Assembly (NCBI GenBank): GCA_903873185.1
Contig: CAIQNN010000021.1
Coordinates: forward strand, 1-32,085
From: an uncultured Actinomycetes bacterium
Lineage (GTDB): Bacteria > Actinomycetota > Actinomycetes > Nanopelagicales > Nanopelagicaceae
Reading direction: 5' to 3'
DNA length: 32,085 nucleotides
Numbering within the stretch: the first letter of the stretch is position 1; the number at the start of each line of letters is the position of its first letter. Shown here in pieces: positions 15,678 through 24,008 of the stretch. Position numbers and translations under genes: made by a program. The notes under the pieces were generated by a model. It saw nothing but the letters and a program-made list of their open reading frames with translations, had not been told where the DNA came from and did no database searches.

Positions 15678-17420
15678 GTGTCAGTTTCCGGCGGTTTCCA
15701 ACCCACCTTCGAAGATCTCGGGCGATCGCTCAGAGATACCACTTTTGTGGTCGTGGACCTTGAAACAACGGGAGCTTCAGTTCGAGATGGCAGCGCGATA
15801 ACTGAAATCGGTGCGGTAAAAGTTAAGGGCGGCCAGATTCTCAACACATTCCAGACCTTCGTTAACCCTTCTCATCCGATTCCCGCTTTCATCACGGTGC
15901 TCACTGGAATTACGGATGCAATGGTTATTTCGGCGCCGAAGATCGCTGAGGCCTACCCTGCCTTTCTAGAATTTTGCGGCTCAAAGAATGAAACAGTCTT
16001 GGTCGCTCACAACGCCCCTTTTGATGTCGGCTTTCTCAAGGGCGCCGCTGCGCAGCTCTCTTACCAGTGGCCCAATTTTCCGGTTATCGACACAGCTCGT
16101 ATCGCCAGGCTGACGCTTTCGCGCGAGGAAGTTCGAGACTGCAAGTTGGGCACGCTCGCTAGATTCTTTGGTACCACCGTTACTCCCAATCACCGCGCCC
16201 TCGACGATGCCCAAGCCACCGTCGAAGTTCTTCATGGCCTGATCGCCCGCTTGGGATCTATGGGCGTCAGCACTCTCGAAGATCTCCAAGGCTTCACAAA
16301 TCGGGTCTCCCCCGAACAACGTAAGAAGAAACATTTAGCCGACGGAATTCCACAATCGCCTGGCGTCTATATTTTTCGCGATGCCAAGGGCGATGCGCTC
16401 TACGTCGGGACCTCAAAGAATCTTCGCAGTCGGGTACGCAACTATTTCGGGGCGAGCGAAACCAGGCGTCGAATTCGAGAGATGGTCGCGCTGGCCGATC
16501 GAGTCGAAATCATCGAATGCGCCACCATTTTGGAAGCTCAAATCCGCGAACTGCGATTGATTTCGGAGAAGCAACCACGTTTTAATCGCAGGTCCCGCCA
16601 TCAAGAGAAGGCGATCTGGATCAAATTGACACCCGAACTTTTTCCTCGACTTTCAGCTGTGCGCGGTATCGCTTCACTTACAGAGTCGGCGGGATGGAGT
16701 GGACCTTACAACGGCTTGCAAGAAGCCCAGCTTGCAATGGAAGCAATCCACGAAGTTATCCCTTTGCGCCAGTGCACAAAGAAGATCACCTTAAGATCGA
16801 TTGCAAAAGATACCTCGTGCGCGCTCTATGACATGGGCAGATGCGGAGCGCCATGCATCGGAATTGAGAGTCCAGATCAATACCGCTCCCACACAAGTAC
16901 CGCTTTCGAATTCATGCACTCCAATAGTCGAGCTGTCGAGGTCGCACTCGAAACCAAGATGTCCGCTCTTGCCCAAAGTGAAAGATTTGAAGAAGCGGGC
17001 GAATATCGAAATCGATTGGCTGCATTCTTGAAAGGTGCGACACGTACCCAGAGACTCCAAGCACTCGCCAAGATAACTCACCTAATCACCGCAGTAGCGC
17101 TCGAAGATGGAAGTTGGGAGTTTGTTTGCGTTCGATATGGACGTCTAGCTGGTTCGGCGATTTCCACCAAGTCTGTTGCGATTTCCGAGACCATAAACTC
17201 CTTGAAATTGACTGCAGAACAGGTCTTGCCGAGCGATCTCGTTTTGCCAGCCTCTTCATATGAAGAGATAGAGAAATTACTGAATTATTTAGAGAATGAA
17301 CCGATCCGTTTGGTTGAGATCGATGGCCAATGGGCGCTGCCCATCTTTGGCTCCAGTGCAAAACAGGTACAACTTTTTGAACGGGCTGCTAATTGGCAGG
17401 GCGTTACTCCGCTGGTGTAG
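15678..17420 (+). CDS. DEDD exonuclease fused to GIY-YIG (UvrC-like) nuclease
   Basis: Two nuclease modules in one 580-residue protein. The N-terminal DnaQ-like 3'-5' exonuclease (about 20-190) has DLETTG with Asp27 and Glu29, VAHNAPFD, and HRALDDAQAT. The second module from about residue 225 is a UvrC-type GIY-YIG nuclease: GVYIFRD, LYVGTSKNLRSRVRNYF with the catalytic Arg, and a later LEAQIREL with the metal-binding Glu. Further on are a cysteine-bearing segment (MGRCGAPC) and a UVR-like helix pair (ERFEEAGEYRNRL). This fusion is a known actinobacterial type (Rv2191-like) thought to act in DNA repair. The UvrC C-terminal RNase H-like and HhH domains are absent. The 3' end overlaps convergent trpD by 17 bases. 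Confidence 0.93.
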   Translation: MSVSGGFQPTFEDLGRSLRDTTFVVVDLETTGASVRDGSAITEIGAVKVKGGQILNTFQTFVNPSHPIPAFITVLTGITDAMVISAPKIAEAYPAFLEFCGSKNETVLVAHNAPFDVGFLKGAAAQLSYQWPNFPVIDTARIARLTLSREEVRDCKLGTLARFFGTTVTPNHRALDDAQATVEVLHGLIARLGSMGVSTLEDLQGFTNRVSPEQRKKKHLADGIPQSPGVYIFRDAKGDALYVGTSKNLRSRVRNYFGASETRRRIREMVALADRVEIIECATILEAQIRELRLISEKQPRFNRRSRHQEKAIWIKLTPELFPRLSAVRGIASLTESAGWSGPYNGLQEAQLAMEAIHEVIPLRQCTKKITLRSIAKDTSCALYDMGRCGAPCIGIESPDQYRSHTSTAFEFMHSNSRAVEVALETKMSALAQSERFEEAGEYRNRLAAFLKGATRTQRLQALAKITHLITAVALEDGSWEFVCVRYGRLAGSAISTKSVAISETINSLKLTAEQVLPSDLVLPASSYEEIEKLLNYLENEPIRLVEIDGQWALPIFGSSAKQVQLFERAANWQGVTPLV

Positions 17421-18456
17421 CCGCTAACTCATTTGAAACGGTAATCCAACGCTTTAACAAATCTTTGCTTGCTCCGGAATCTATAGCCGCTGATGCTCGC
17501 ACCCAGCCATTGGCAAACTGCTGTTCAACGCTCAGAGAAAAATCTGCTTTAAATGCGGCAATCGAAGCGGCGGCGTTCAACAAAACTGCATCTCGACGAG
17601 CTCCCTGTTCACCCGCAAAAATTGAATGCGCAACGGCAGCATTGAATTTTGGGTCTCCTCCCGCTATTTCGGAGATATCAGAAAAATTAATGCCAATGTT
17701 GCGCGGATCGAAAATCTCTTCTTTTAATTCGCCATTGCTAATCTGTATTACGCGTGTTGTGGTTGAAATTGAAATCTCATCTAGACCGTCGTCCCCGCGA
17801 AAGAGAAATCCCTCGCAGCCGCGGTCTGCCAATACCTTTGCCATGATTGGAAGCATCCGTTCATTCGCAACGCCGATTGCAACTGCTTTAGATTTCGCAG
17901 GATTAGATAGCGGCCCCAAAATATTGAATACTGTAGGAACTCCTAGCTCTTTGCGTGCTGGAGCAGCAAAGCGCATTGCCGGGTGGAACTTGGGTGCAAA
18001 GCAAAATCCGATTCCGATTCGACGAACACATTCGGCCACTTGAGGTCCATCTAAAGTTATCGCCACGCCAAGCTCTTCCAAAAGATCAGCCGACCCAGCC
18101 AATGATGTGGCAGCTCGATTTCCATGTTTTACGACTCGAGCTCCGGCAGCGGTAGTAACCATGCAAGCCGTCGTTGATATATTGATCGTGTTCGCACCAT
18201 CGCCACCAGTTCCGACAATGTCAACTGAACGATCTGGTATTTCAATTGGTGCCGCAAATAGAAACATCTGTTCAACCATCGCAGATATTTCAGCGGGCGT
18301 TTCGCCCTTGGCCTTATATGCCAGTAGGAACGACTTAATATCTTCAATTGCAGCCGCGCCACCAAGAATGGTCGACATCGCCCAACTAATCTGGGTTTTT
18401 ACCAGATCTTCACCCGACTCTAAGCGGGCGAGAATTTCACTCCAACTCGAGGACAA
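17404..18456 (-). CDS. trpD: Anthranilate phosphoribosyltransferase
   Basis: Transfers phosphoribose from PRPP to anthranilate in tryptophan synthesis. The 350-residue protein has the PRPP loop GTGGDGANTINIST (about 82-95), KHGNRA (about 110-115) and LGPLSNPA. It begins with SWSEILARLESGEDL, the normal helical start of the family, which requires a TTG start codon at 18456; the next in-frame ATG would remove this helix. The TTG is three bases after the stop of the receiver-like gene, implying coupled translation. No other trp gene is adjacent, a situation also seen for trpD in mycobacteria. Confidence 0.96.
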   Translation of the reverse strand: MSSSWSEILARLESGEDLVKTQISWAMSTILGGAAAIEDIKSFLLAYKAKGETPAEISAMVEQMFLFAAPIEIPDRSVDIVGTGGDGANTINISTTACMVTTAAGARVVKHGNRAATSLAGSADLLEELGVAITLDGPQVAECVRRIGIGFCFAPKFHPAMRFAAPARKELGVPTVFNILGPLSNPAKSKAVAIGVANERMLPIMAKVLADRGCEGFLFRGDDGLDEISISTTTRVIQISNGELKEEIFDPRNIGINFSDISEIAGGDPKFNAAVAHSIFAGEQGARRDAVLLNAAASIAAFKADFSLSVEQQFANGWVRASAAIDSGASKDLLKRWITVSNELAATPAE

Positions 18457-18459
18457 GTG

Positions 18460-18858
18460 TTAAACGATCGAAAGTCGGGCGCGCAACAAACTGGCAGTCT
18501 TATCGGCAAGCAAAAATGGATCGATCGGATGAATTACGACTTCATCGGCCCGTGACCAAGAAGCTAGCCAAGCATCTTGAACTCGACCGGTGATGAGTAA
18601 GACGGGAGGACAATGAAAGATCTCGTCCTTGAAGGCTCGGGCAATTCCCATTCCGCCTTCTGGTACCGCCTCACCATCGAGAATAAATAAGGCAATCTGA
18701 TTGCCAGCATCGGCATAGACCCGAAGGGCATTGGCGGTGGCAAATTCCATGATTGAATGTTTTGGCAGGTCTGAAGCGACCTGGGTGCCCAAAGCCGCGG
18801 TAATGCTGGCGCGGACGCTGGAATCATCGGAATAGATTGCAATAACCGGGGTGCTCAT
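18460..18858 (-). CDS. Receiver-like (response-regulator fold) protein
   Basis: A 132-residue single domain with a CheY-like pattern: an acidic pair at Asp11-Asp12 (IYSDD), a possible phosphoacceptor Asp61 (FILDGEA), and a Thr90 (LLITGR). The conserved lysine of true receivers is replaced by His110 (VIHPIDP). No output domain follows. It may be a phosphorylation-independent receiver; function unknown. I start at the ATG at 18858, where the protein opens with the first strand PVIAIYSDD, rather than the upstream in-frame GTG 13 codons away. A TAGACT hexamer lies eight bases before. It immediately precedes trpD and diverges from ctaE. Confidence 0.72.
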   Translation of the reverse strand: MSTPVIAIYSDDSSVRASITAALGTQVASDLPKHSIMEFATANALRVYADAGNQIALFILDGEAVPEGGMGIARAFKDEIFHCPPVLLITGRVQDAWLASWSRADEVVIHPIDPFLLADKTASLLRARLSIV

Positions 18859-18997
18859 GGTCGGCCAGTCTAGCCAAAGAATTGTCCCCCCTGGCATCTG
18901 GCCCGGCTTTGACTAGTGAATTTCCCGCGTGATCAGGCTCACCCGCTGCCACGGCTCGCGCAGTGCCGCTCGAATCCTCTTTTCGGCATAAATCGGG

Positions 18998-19003
18998 AAT
19001 AAT
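18998..19003 (+). promoter_or_regulatory. Putative -10 element of the ctaE-qcrCAB operon
   Basis: AATAAT followed by six C residues and the GTG at 19010. The hexamer lies within a short GGGA/TCCC inverted element (18995-19006). The spacing predicts a leaderless transcript. The rest of the 151-base spacer toward the receiver-like gene shows no other clear signal. Confidence 0.5.
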
Positions 19004-19009
19004 CCCCCC

Positions 19010-19636
19010 GTGACCACAGTGGCAGCAACTCCAGCAAAAGTAACCCGACCCAATATCGTCGCGGTCGGAACGATCGTCTGGCTCTCCAGTGAATTGATGT
19101 TCTTCGCAGCCCTTTTTGCGATGTACTTCACAACCAGAGCCGTCCAAGGACCAAAGGTCTGGTTGGAATCAACCGGAATGTTGAATGTGAAGTTCGCAGC
19201 TATCAACACCACCGTTTTGGTTCTCTCATCAGTGACTTGCCAGTTTGGAGTCTTTGCAGCCGAGCGTTTTCAAGCTCGCCGCAGCGGACCACTCTGGAAG
19301 TTTTCTAAGTGGGGCTTGCGCGAATGGTTTGCGCTGACGTTCTTGATGGGCGCTTTCTTTATTGGTGGCCAAGTTTACGAATATGCGAACCTGGTCCACG
19401 AAGGACTCTCATTATCTTCGCGCGCATATGGTTCAGTTTTCTACATAACAACTGGTTTCCATGGTTTGCACGTAACTGGCGGCTTAATTGCCTTCTTGAT
19501 GGTGATGCTTCGAGTCTTCAAGGCACAAAAGTTCGGTCACTCACAAGCTACGACCGCAATCGTGGTTTCTTACTATTGGCACTTCGTCGACATCGTTTGG
19601 ATCGCGCTCTTCTCTGCGATCTACTTAATCAAGTGA
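19010..19636 (+). CDS. ctaE: Cytochrome c oxidase subunit III
   Basis: Membrane subunit of the aa3 oxidase, 208 residues with five predicted membrane segments, the short form typical of actinobacteria. Conserved features include [17 protein letters not shown] near the N-terminus, [10 protein letters not shown], and [11 protein letters not shown] followed by the C-terminal [10 protein letters not shown]. It stabilises the subunit I core rather than binding redox cofactors. The GTG start lacks a ribosome site but fits the AATAAT promoter six bases upstream. It leads the ctaE-qcrC-qcrA-qcrB operon, linking complex III and IV genes that form one supercomplex in actinobacteria. Confidence 0.97.
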   Translation: MTTVAATPAKVTRPNIVAVGTIVWLSSELMFFAALFAMYFTTRAVQGPKVWLESTGMLNVKFAAINTTVLVLSSVTCQFGVFAAERFQARRSGPLWKFSKWGLREWFALTFLMGAFFIGGQVYEYANLVHEGLSLSSRAYGSVFYITTGFHGLHVTGGLIAFLMVMLRVFKAQKFGHSQATTAIVVSYYWHFVDIVWIALFSAIYLIK

Positions 19637-19654
19637 GATTGGCTGAATAATTAG

Positions 19655-20449
19655 ATGAAACGACTCTCACGATATCGACGTCACAAGTTTGCCGGTCCTG
19701 CCGTGCTTCTTGCAGCGCTCTTCACCATTGGAACCACGTTCTCGATCGCGACCGCTCTTCCGAGCCAACAACGTATGGAAGTTTCGGCGCAAACGACAAT
19801 GGTGGAAGAAGGAAAGCAAATATTTGCACGCGGCTGCTCCTCTTGTCATGGCCTTAATGCAGAGGGCGGGGCAATCGCACCATCACTTATTGGTGTTGGC
19901 GCAGCTTCCGTTGATTTCCAAGTTGGCACCGGCCGAATGCCTATGGCTGATATGAGCCAACAGGCAATGCGAAAGAAGCCGGTTTATAACGAGCAGGAGA
20001 CCGCGGCTTTGGCTGCTTATGTAGCTTCACTTGCTCCCGGTCCAGCTTCCGTTACAAATGCTTCACTAACTTGGGAGCGAGATGGAAATGTTGCCCAAGG
20101 TGGCGAACTATTCCGAACGAACTGCGCGATGTGTCACAACTTTGCAGCGCAGGGCGGCGCGCTTTCCAACGGCAAGTACGCACCGACTCTGATGGATGCG
20201 CAACCTAAACAAATCTATGAAGCGATGATTACTGGGCCGCAATCGATGCCTAAGTTTTCTAATAACACAATAACTCCTGCAGAGAAGCTCTCTATTATCA
20301 AGTGGATCAAAGCTGCGCAGAATGAACCAAGCTTAGGCGGGGCATCTTTGGGTCGCGTTGGCCCCGTTACTGAAGGACTTTTAGTTTGGACACTCGGATT
20401 GGGACTCCTTATTGGAGTTGCAGTCTGGCTAGCAGCGAAGGCGAGATAG
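19655..20449 (+). CDS. qcrC: Di-haem cytochrome c subunit of the bc1 complex
   Basis: Cytochrome cc of the actinobacterial bc1-aa3 supercomplex, passing electrons from the Rieske centre to the CuA site without a soluble cytochrome c. The 264-residue protein has an N-terminal membrane/signal segment (about 14-34), two haem-attachment sites CSSCH (61-65) and CAMCH (157-161), likely axial methionines in GRMPM and SMPKF, and a C-terminal membrane anchor (about 241-260). It begins 18 bases after ctaE and ends two bases before the qcrA GTG. Confidence 0.97.
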   Translation: MKRLSRYRRHKFAGPAVLLAALFTIGTTFSIATALPSQQRMEVSAQTTMVEEGKQIFARGCSSCHGLNAEGGAIAPSLIGVGAASVDFQVGTGRMPMADMSQQAMRKKPVYNEQETAALAAYVASLAPGPASVTNASLTWERDGNVAQGGELFRTNCAMCHNFAAQGGALSNGKYAPTLMDAQPKQIYEAMITGPQSMPKFSNNTITPAEKLSIIKWIKAAQNEPSLGGASLGRVGPVTEGLLVWTLGLGLLIGVAVWLAAKAR

Positions 20450-20451
20450 TT

Positions 20452-21444
20452 GTGAGCAACGAACTCCAGAAATTTACCGACCCAGGCCTACCAGCCCATG
20501 TCCACCGCAAAGCCGACTCTGATCCTAAAGCGGCAAAGGCCGCCGAGAAACAGGTAGCGATTCTCTTTCTGCTTTCCGCTATCGGAACTGTGATGCTCAT
20601 TGGTTCTTACATTTTCGTAAAGTCCAACAAGTTTATTTATCTTCCAATTCTCGGTGACACCAATCTGCAACAGCTGCTACTCGGCGTAGGAATGGCGATG
20701 TCGCTCTTCTTTATCGGCATGGGCGCTGTCCACTGGGCAAAGACTCTGATGTCCGATACCGAAGTTATTGCACAACGCCACGAAATGCGTTCTGAACCCG
20801 AAGACCGAACTGATTTCGTTGAAACCGTTAAAGAGCAAGCCGCCTTGGCTAATTTGGGTCGCCGAACTCTTATTAAAAGATCACTAGGACTTTCACTTGG
20901 CTTGATCGGTCTTTCACCGCTTATCTTGCTTCGCGACCTTGGCCCGCTACCAAAGAACCAGTTAGCCACGACAGATTGGGCTAAGGGCACCCGCTTATTG
21001 ACTGACCCGGGCGATCGGCCGATTAAGCCATCTGACCTGGAAGTTGGTTCAGTTGCCCAGGTTTTGCCAGCTCTGCCAACGGGAACTGAGCGCACTTTAG
21101 AGAACATCGGCAAAGATGCGGTGCTCTTAATTCGCCTGCGACCAGAAGATTTCCAATTGAGTCCAGAACGGCTCTCATGGACACACGAAGGAATTATCGC
21201 CTTCTCAAAAATCTGCTCTCATATGGGTTGCGCTGTTGCACTTTACGAACAACAGACCAAGCACTTGCTCTGCCCATGTCACCAATCAACTTTCGATGTT
21301 ACTAGGGCGGCAAAAGTAATTTTTGGGCCAGCGGCTCGTCCGTTGCCACAACTGGCAATAACTGTTGATGCCGAGGGTTACCTGGTAGCGCAACAGCCAT
21401 TTACTGAACCTGTTGGACCTAGTTTCTGGGAGCGATCATCATGA
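20452..21444 (+). CDS. qcrA: Rieske iron-sulfur subunit of the bc1 complex
   Basis: Carries the [2Fe-2S] Rieske centre. Ligands are Cys255 and His257 (CSHMGC) and Cys274 and His277 (CPCH), with the disulfide pair Cys260/Cys276. The 330-residue protein has the actinobacterial three-membrane-segment layout (about 36-55, 75-95, 144-160). The third segment is preceded by GRRTLIKR, a twin-arginine signal, consistent with Tat-dependent insertion of the folded Rieske domain known for actinobacterial QcrA. I start at the GTG two bases after the qcrC stop; a longer frame begins inside qcrC but shows no conserved extension. The stop overlaps the qcrB start as ATGA. Confidence 0.96.
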   Translation: MSNELQKFTDPGLPAHVHRKADSDPKAAKAAEKQVAILFLLSAIGTVMLIGSYIFVKSNKFIYLPILGDTNLQQLLLGVGMAMSLFFIGMGAVHWAKTLMSDTEVIAQRHEMRSEPEDRTDFVETVKEQAALANLGRRTLIKRSLGLSLGLIGLSPLILLRDLGPLPKNQLATTDWAKGTRLLTDPGDRPIKPSDLEVGSVAQVLPALPTGTERTLENIGKDAVLLIRLRPEDFQLSPERLSWTHEGIIAFSKICSHMGCAVALYEQQTKHLLCPCHQSTFDVTRAAKVIFGPAARPLPQLAITVDAEGYLVAQQPFTEPVGPSFWERSS

Positions 21445-23033
21445 GTGCAAAGAATCGGATCGCCAGCGGTGTTGCGGGTTATGTTGATGACCGCACCGGC
21501 GCTGCCAAATGGTTGAAGAAGAATCTAACAAAAGTATTTCCTGACCATTGGTCCTTTATGCTGGGCGAAATAGCGCTCTATTCATTCATCATTTTGTTGC
21601 TCTCTGGAACTTTCCTAACATTCTGGTTTGATCCCTCACAACGCGAAGTAATTTATAACGGCTCTTATGCCCCGCTCTCGCATGTCACTATGTCGGCTTC
21701 GTACGCATCCACGCTACATATCTCCTTTGATGTTCGTGGCGGATTGTTGATGCGACAAATTCACCACTGGGCTGCGCTAATTTTTATGGCGGCAATCGTT
21801 GCCCACTTGTTGCGAGTATTCTTCACCGGCGCTTTCCGCAAGCCTCGTGAGTTCAACTGGCTCATTGGAGTTGGCTTAGTAACTTTAGGTATTGTTGAAG
21901 GTTTCTTGGGTTACTCCCTTCCCGATGACCTCCTTTCAGGGACGGGTATTCGAATCGCTGAAGCAATTCTTCAAGCAATTCCAGTTGTTGGCTCCTATCT
22001 CTCTTTCTTTGCCTTTGGTGGCGCCTTCCCTGGCCACGTCTTCATTCCGCGTATTTACACCGTCCACGTTCTATTGCTGCCCGGAATCTTCTTGGCGTTA
22101 ATCACGATTCACTTAATGCTCGTTTGGTATCAGAAGCACACGCAATATCCTGGTCCTGGTCGCACGGAGCAGAATGTAGTTGGCTACCCATTAATGCCGG
22201 TCTACATGGCTAAAGCTGGCGGCTTCTTCTTTATCGTTTTTGGCGTAACTGCCTTTCTTGGCGGCGTAGCTTCTATCAACCCAATCTGGCTTTACGGTCC
22301 ATATACCCCGGGACAAATATCGGCTGGCTCGCAACCGGATTGGTACATGGGTTGGTTGGATGGTTTGGTACGTATGTCACCGCCGATTGAAACGCACGCC
22401 TTTGGCCACACTATCTCTTGGAATATTTTGCTTCCAGGATTGATTCTTCCGGGCATTCTCTTCACCGGAATGGCGCTCTATCCATTTATCGAAAGTTGGA
22501 TTACTGGCGATAAGCGTGAGCATCATCTTCTTGATCGCCCGCGTAACGTTCCTAACCGAACTGCGCTCGGCGCTATGTCGCTTACTTTTATGATGATTTC
22601 GCTGATCAATGGCGGTAATGACATCATTGCGACCCACTTCCACTTAACCATTAATGGAATCATGTGGTTCACTCGCATTGGCTTGATTGTGGTGCCGCCG
22701 ATTGCCTTTGTAATTACGAAGCGAATCTGCCTCTCGCTACAACGCGCTGATCGCGAGCTTGTTCTACACGGCAAGGAGACCGGTCGCCTGGTCATGCTGC
22801 CTCATGGTGAGTTCGTAGAAGTCCACGAACCAATCTCGGCCCAGAAGGCTTGGACCCTGACCCAACATCTTCAACCTGAAGCGCTTATGGTTGAAGGCGC
22901 CGATGAGAATGGCGTACGAAATCCAGCGGGGTTAAAGGGCAAGATCCGTGCCCGCATTAGTAAAGCCAACGCAGAACAAGTTGCGGCTCCGACACTTACT
23001 GAGTTTAAAGAGCTCGAGGGCGGCCATCACTAG
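21441..23033 (+). CDS. qcrB: Cytochrome b subunit of the bc1 complex
   Basis: Quinol-oxidising membrane subunit, 530 residues. The haem b ligand pairs are His108/His122 and His209/His224, with the standard 13- and 14-residue gaps. The Qo-site motif appears as PDWY (299-302), the form seen in actinobacteria, in place of PEWY. About eight membrane segments are followed by a hydrophilic C-terminal tail of roughly 100 residues, also typical of actinobacterial QcrB. Coupled to qcrA through an ATGA overlap. This subunit is the target family of bc1 inhibitors in mycobacteria. Confidence 0.98.
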   Translation: MSAKNRIASGVAGYVDDRTGAAKWLKKNLTKVFPDHWSFMLGEIALYSFIILLLSGTFLTFWFDPSQREVIYNGSYAPLSHVTMSASYASTLHISFDVRGGLLMRQIHHWAALIFMAAIVAHLLRVFFTGAFRKPREFNWLIGVGLVTLGIVEGFLGYSLPDDLLSGTGIRIAEAILQAIPVVGSYLSFFAFGGAFPGHVFIPRIYTVHVLLLPGIFLALITIHLMLVWYQKHTQYPGPGRTEQNVVGYPLMPVYMAKAGGFFFIVFGVTAFLGGVASINPIWLYGPYTPGQISAGSQPDWYMGWLDGLVRMSPPIETHAFGHTISWNILLPGLILPGILFTGMALYPFIESWITGDKREHHLLDRPRNVPNRTALGAMSLTFMMISLINGGNDIIATHFHLTINGIMWFTRIGLIVVPPIAFVITKRICLSLQRADRELVLHGKETGRLVMLPHGEFVEVHEPISAQKAWTLTQHLQPEALMVEGADENGVRNPAGLKGKIRARISKANAEQVAAPTLTEFKELEGGHH

Positions 23034-23040
23034 TCCAGCA

Positions 23041-23523
23041 ATGCAAATTCGCCCGGCACTGCCTGCCGATACCGATGCAATCCTGGAACTTATCCATGCC
23101 TTGGCGCTCTATGAAAAGGCGCCAGAAGAGGTAAAGGTCACCGCAGAACAGATTCACTCCCACTTCTTTTGCGACTCCCCCAAAGTATTTTGCGATGTCG
23201 TTGAAGTCGATGGCGCGGTAGTTGGATTTGCAATCTGGTTCTTAAATTACTCAACTTGGTTGGGTGTCCATGGAATCTATTTGGAAGATCTCTTTGTAAA
23301 GCCCGAATTTCGTGGGGCCGGCTACGGCAAGTCGCTGCTTATTCACCTAGCTCAAAAGTGCGTCTCGAACGGCTATGGCCGATTACAGTGGTGGGTTCTG
23401 GACTGGAACCTTCCAGCTATTGAGTTCTATCTCGCTCATGGCGCCGAAGCGATGTCAGAGTGGACCACATTTCGGGTCTCTGGCGATGCCTTGAAAAACC
23501 TAGGTGCTCTAGAACAACTCTAG
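23041..23523 (+). CDS. GNAT acetyltransferase, diamine acetyltransferase (SSAT)-like
   Basis: A 160-residue GNAT. The pattern MQIRPALPADTDAILELI, ALYEKAPEEV, STWLGVHGIYLEDLFVKPE, the acetyl-CoA loop RGAGYGKSLL, and QWWVLDWNLPAIEFY-GA match spermidine/spermine-N1-acetyltransferase-type proteins, so polyamines or thialysine-like amines are plausible substrates (inference). I start at the ATG at 23041, seven bases after the qcrB stop; a longer frame starts within qcrB and adds no recognisable sequence. It appears to be the last gene of the ctaE-qcr operon, or to rely on read-through from it, since no separate promoter is evident. Confidence 0.9.
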   Translation: MQIRPALPADTDAILELIHALALYEKAPEEVKVTAEQIHSHFFCDSPKVFCDVVEVDGAVVGFAIWFLNYSTWLGVHGIYLEDLFVKPEFRGAGYGKSLLIHLAQKCVSNGYGRLQWWVLDWNLPAIEFYLAHGAEAMSEWTTFRVSGDALKNLGALEQL

Positions 23524-23536
23524 AACCACTCTAAAA

Positions 23537-24004
23537 TTATTTTTCCATTACCTCTTTTAATTTAACTAAACTTTTCAAGATAGCTTTCTGATTATTTTCG
23601 TAGGCGTTAATGCGGGCCAACCAAAATTGCGACAATGAAGGCCGGCCATCAAAACTCTCGGTCACCCATGTCGAAGTCGAGGAGATTGGCGTGAGTTCAT
23701 ATCGCCAAATATGACGGCCAAAATGGCGCCAGGCGATTACCCTCGCTGGCTCGAAAGCGACCACGGTATTTGATATTCGATAGGGAATCTTGATCCTCAT
23801 GGACATTGCGAATTTAGCGCCCAGGAAAAGTCGCTGTGGTCCCGAGATCTGTCGCTGCACCGTTTTAGAGCCGTCGAATTCAGCATGTCTTTGCGGTGAA
23901 GCAAGTAATTCGAAGATTTCCTCGGCGCTGCTTTCGATCAAAATGCCACCCGACCGAACTAATGGCTCACCAGTTGTTAACTGCTCAGCCCGCAATTTGG
24001 CCAT
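23537..24004 (-). CDS. SRPBCC-family (START/Bet v1-like) protein
   Basis: A 155-residue protein with the SRPBCC pattern: an opening strand GGILIESSAEEIFELLASPQ, the AEFDGS loop, a central RVIAWRHFGRHIWRYELTP sheet region and a long C-terminal helix ending in KLKEVMEK. Members bind hydrophobic ligands such as polyketides or lipids; the ligand here is unknown. The ATG lies four bases after the ctaF stop, so it is probably the final gene of the ctaC-ctaD-ctaF operon. It converges on the SSAT-like gene with 13 bases between stops. Confidence 0.8.
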   Translation of the reverse strand: MAKLRAEQLTTGEPLVRSGGILIESSAEEIFELLASPQRHAEFDGSKTVQRQISGPQRLFLGAKFAMSMRIKIPYRISNTVVAFEPARVIAWRHFGRHIWRYELTPISSTSTWVTESFDGRPSLSQFWLARINAYENNQKAILKSLVKLKEVMEK

Positions 24005-24008
24005 CTAA

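Noticed and set aside
20386-20451. Longer qcrA frame starting inside qcrC
   Set aside because: The extra residues overlap the qcrC membrane anchor in another frame and are not part of known QcrA proteins; the GTG two bases after the qcrC stop fits operon spacing.
22948-23040. Longer frame for the SSAT-like gene starting inside qcrB
   Set aside because: The normal GNAT start MQIRPA is at 23041, and the extension is basic low-similarity sequence in a shifted qcrB frame.
23508-23544. TCTAGA...TCTAGA hairpin followed by a T-rich stretch after the SSAT-like gene
   Set aside because: The stem is only six AT-containing pairs, overlaps the stop codon, and the T-rich run is about 12 bases away, so it is not a convincing intrinsic terminator.
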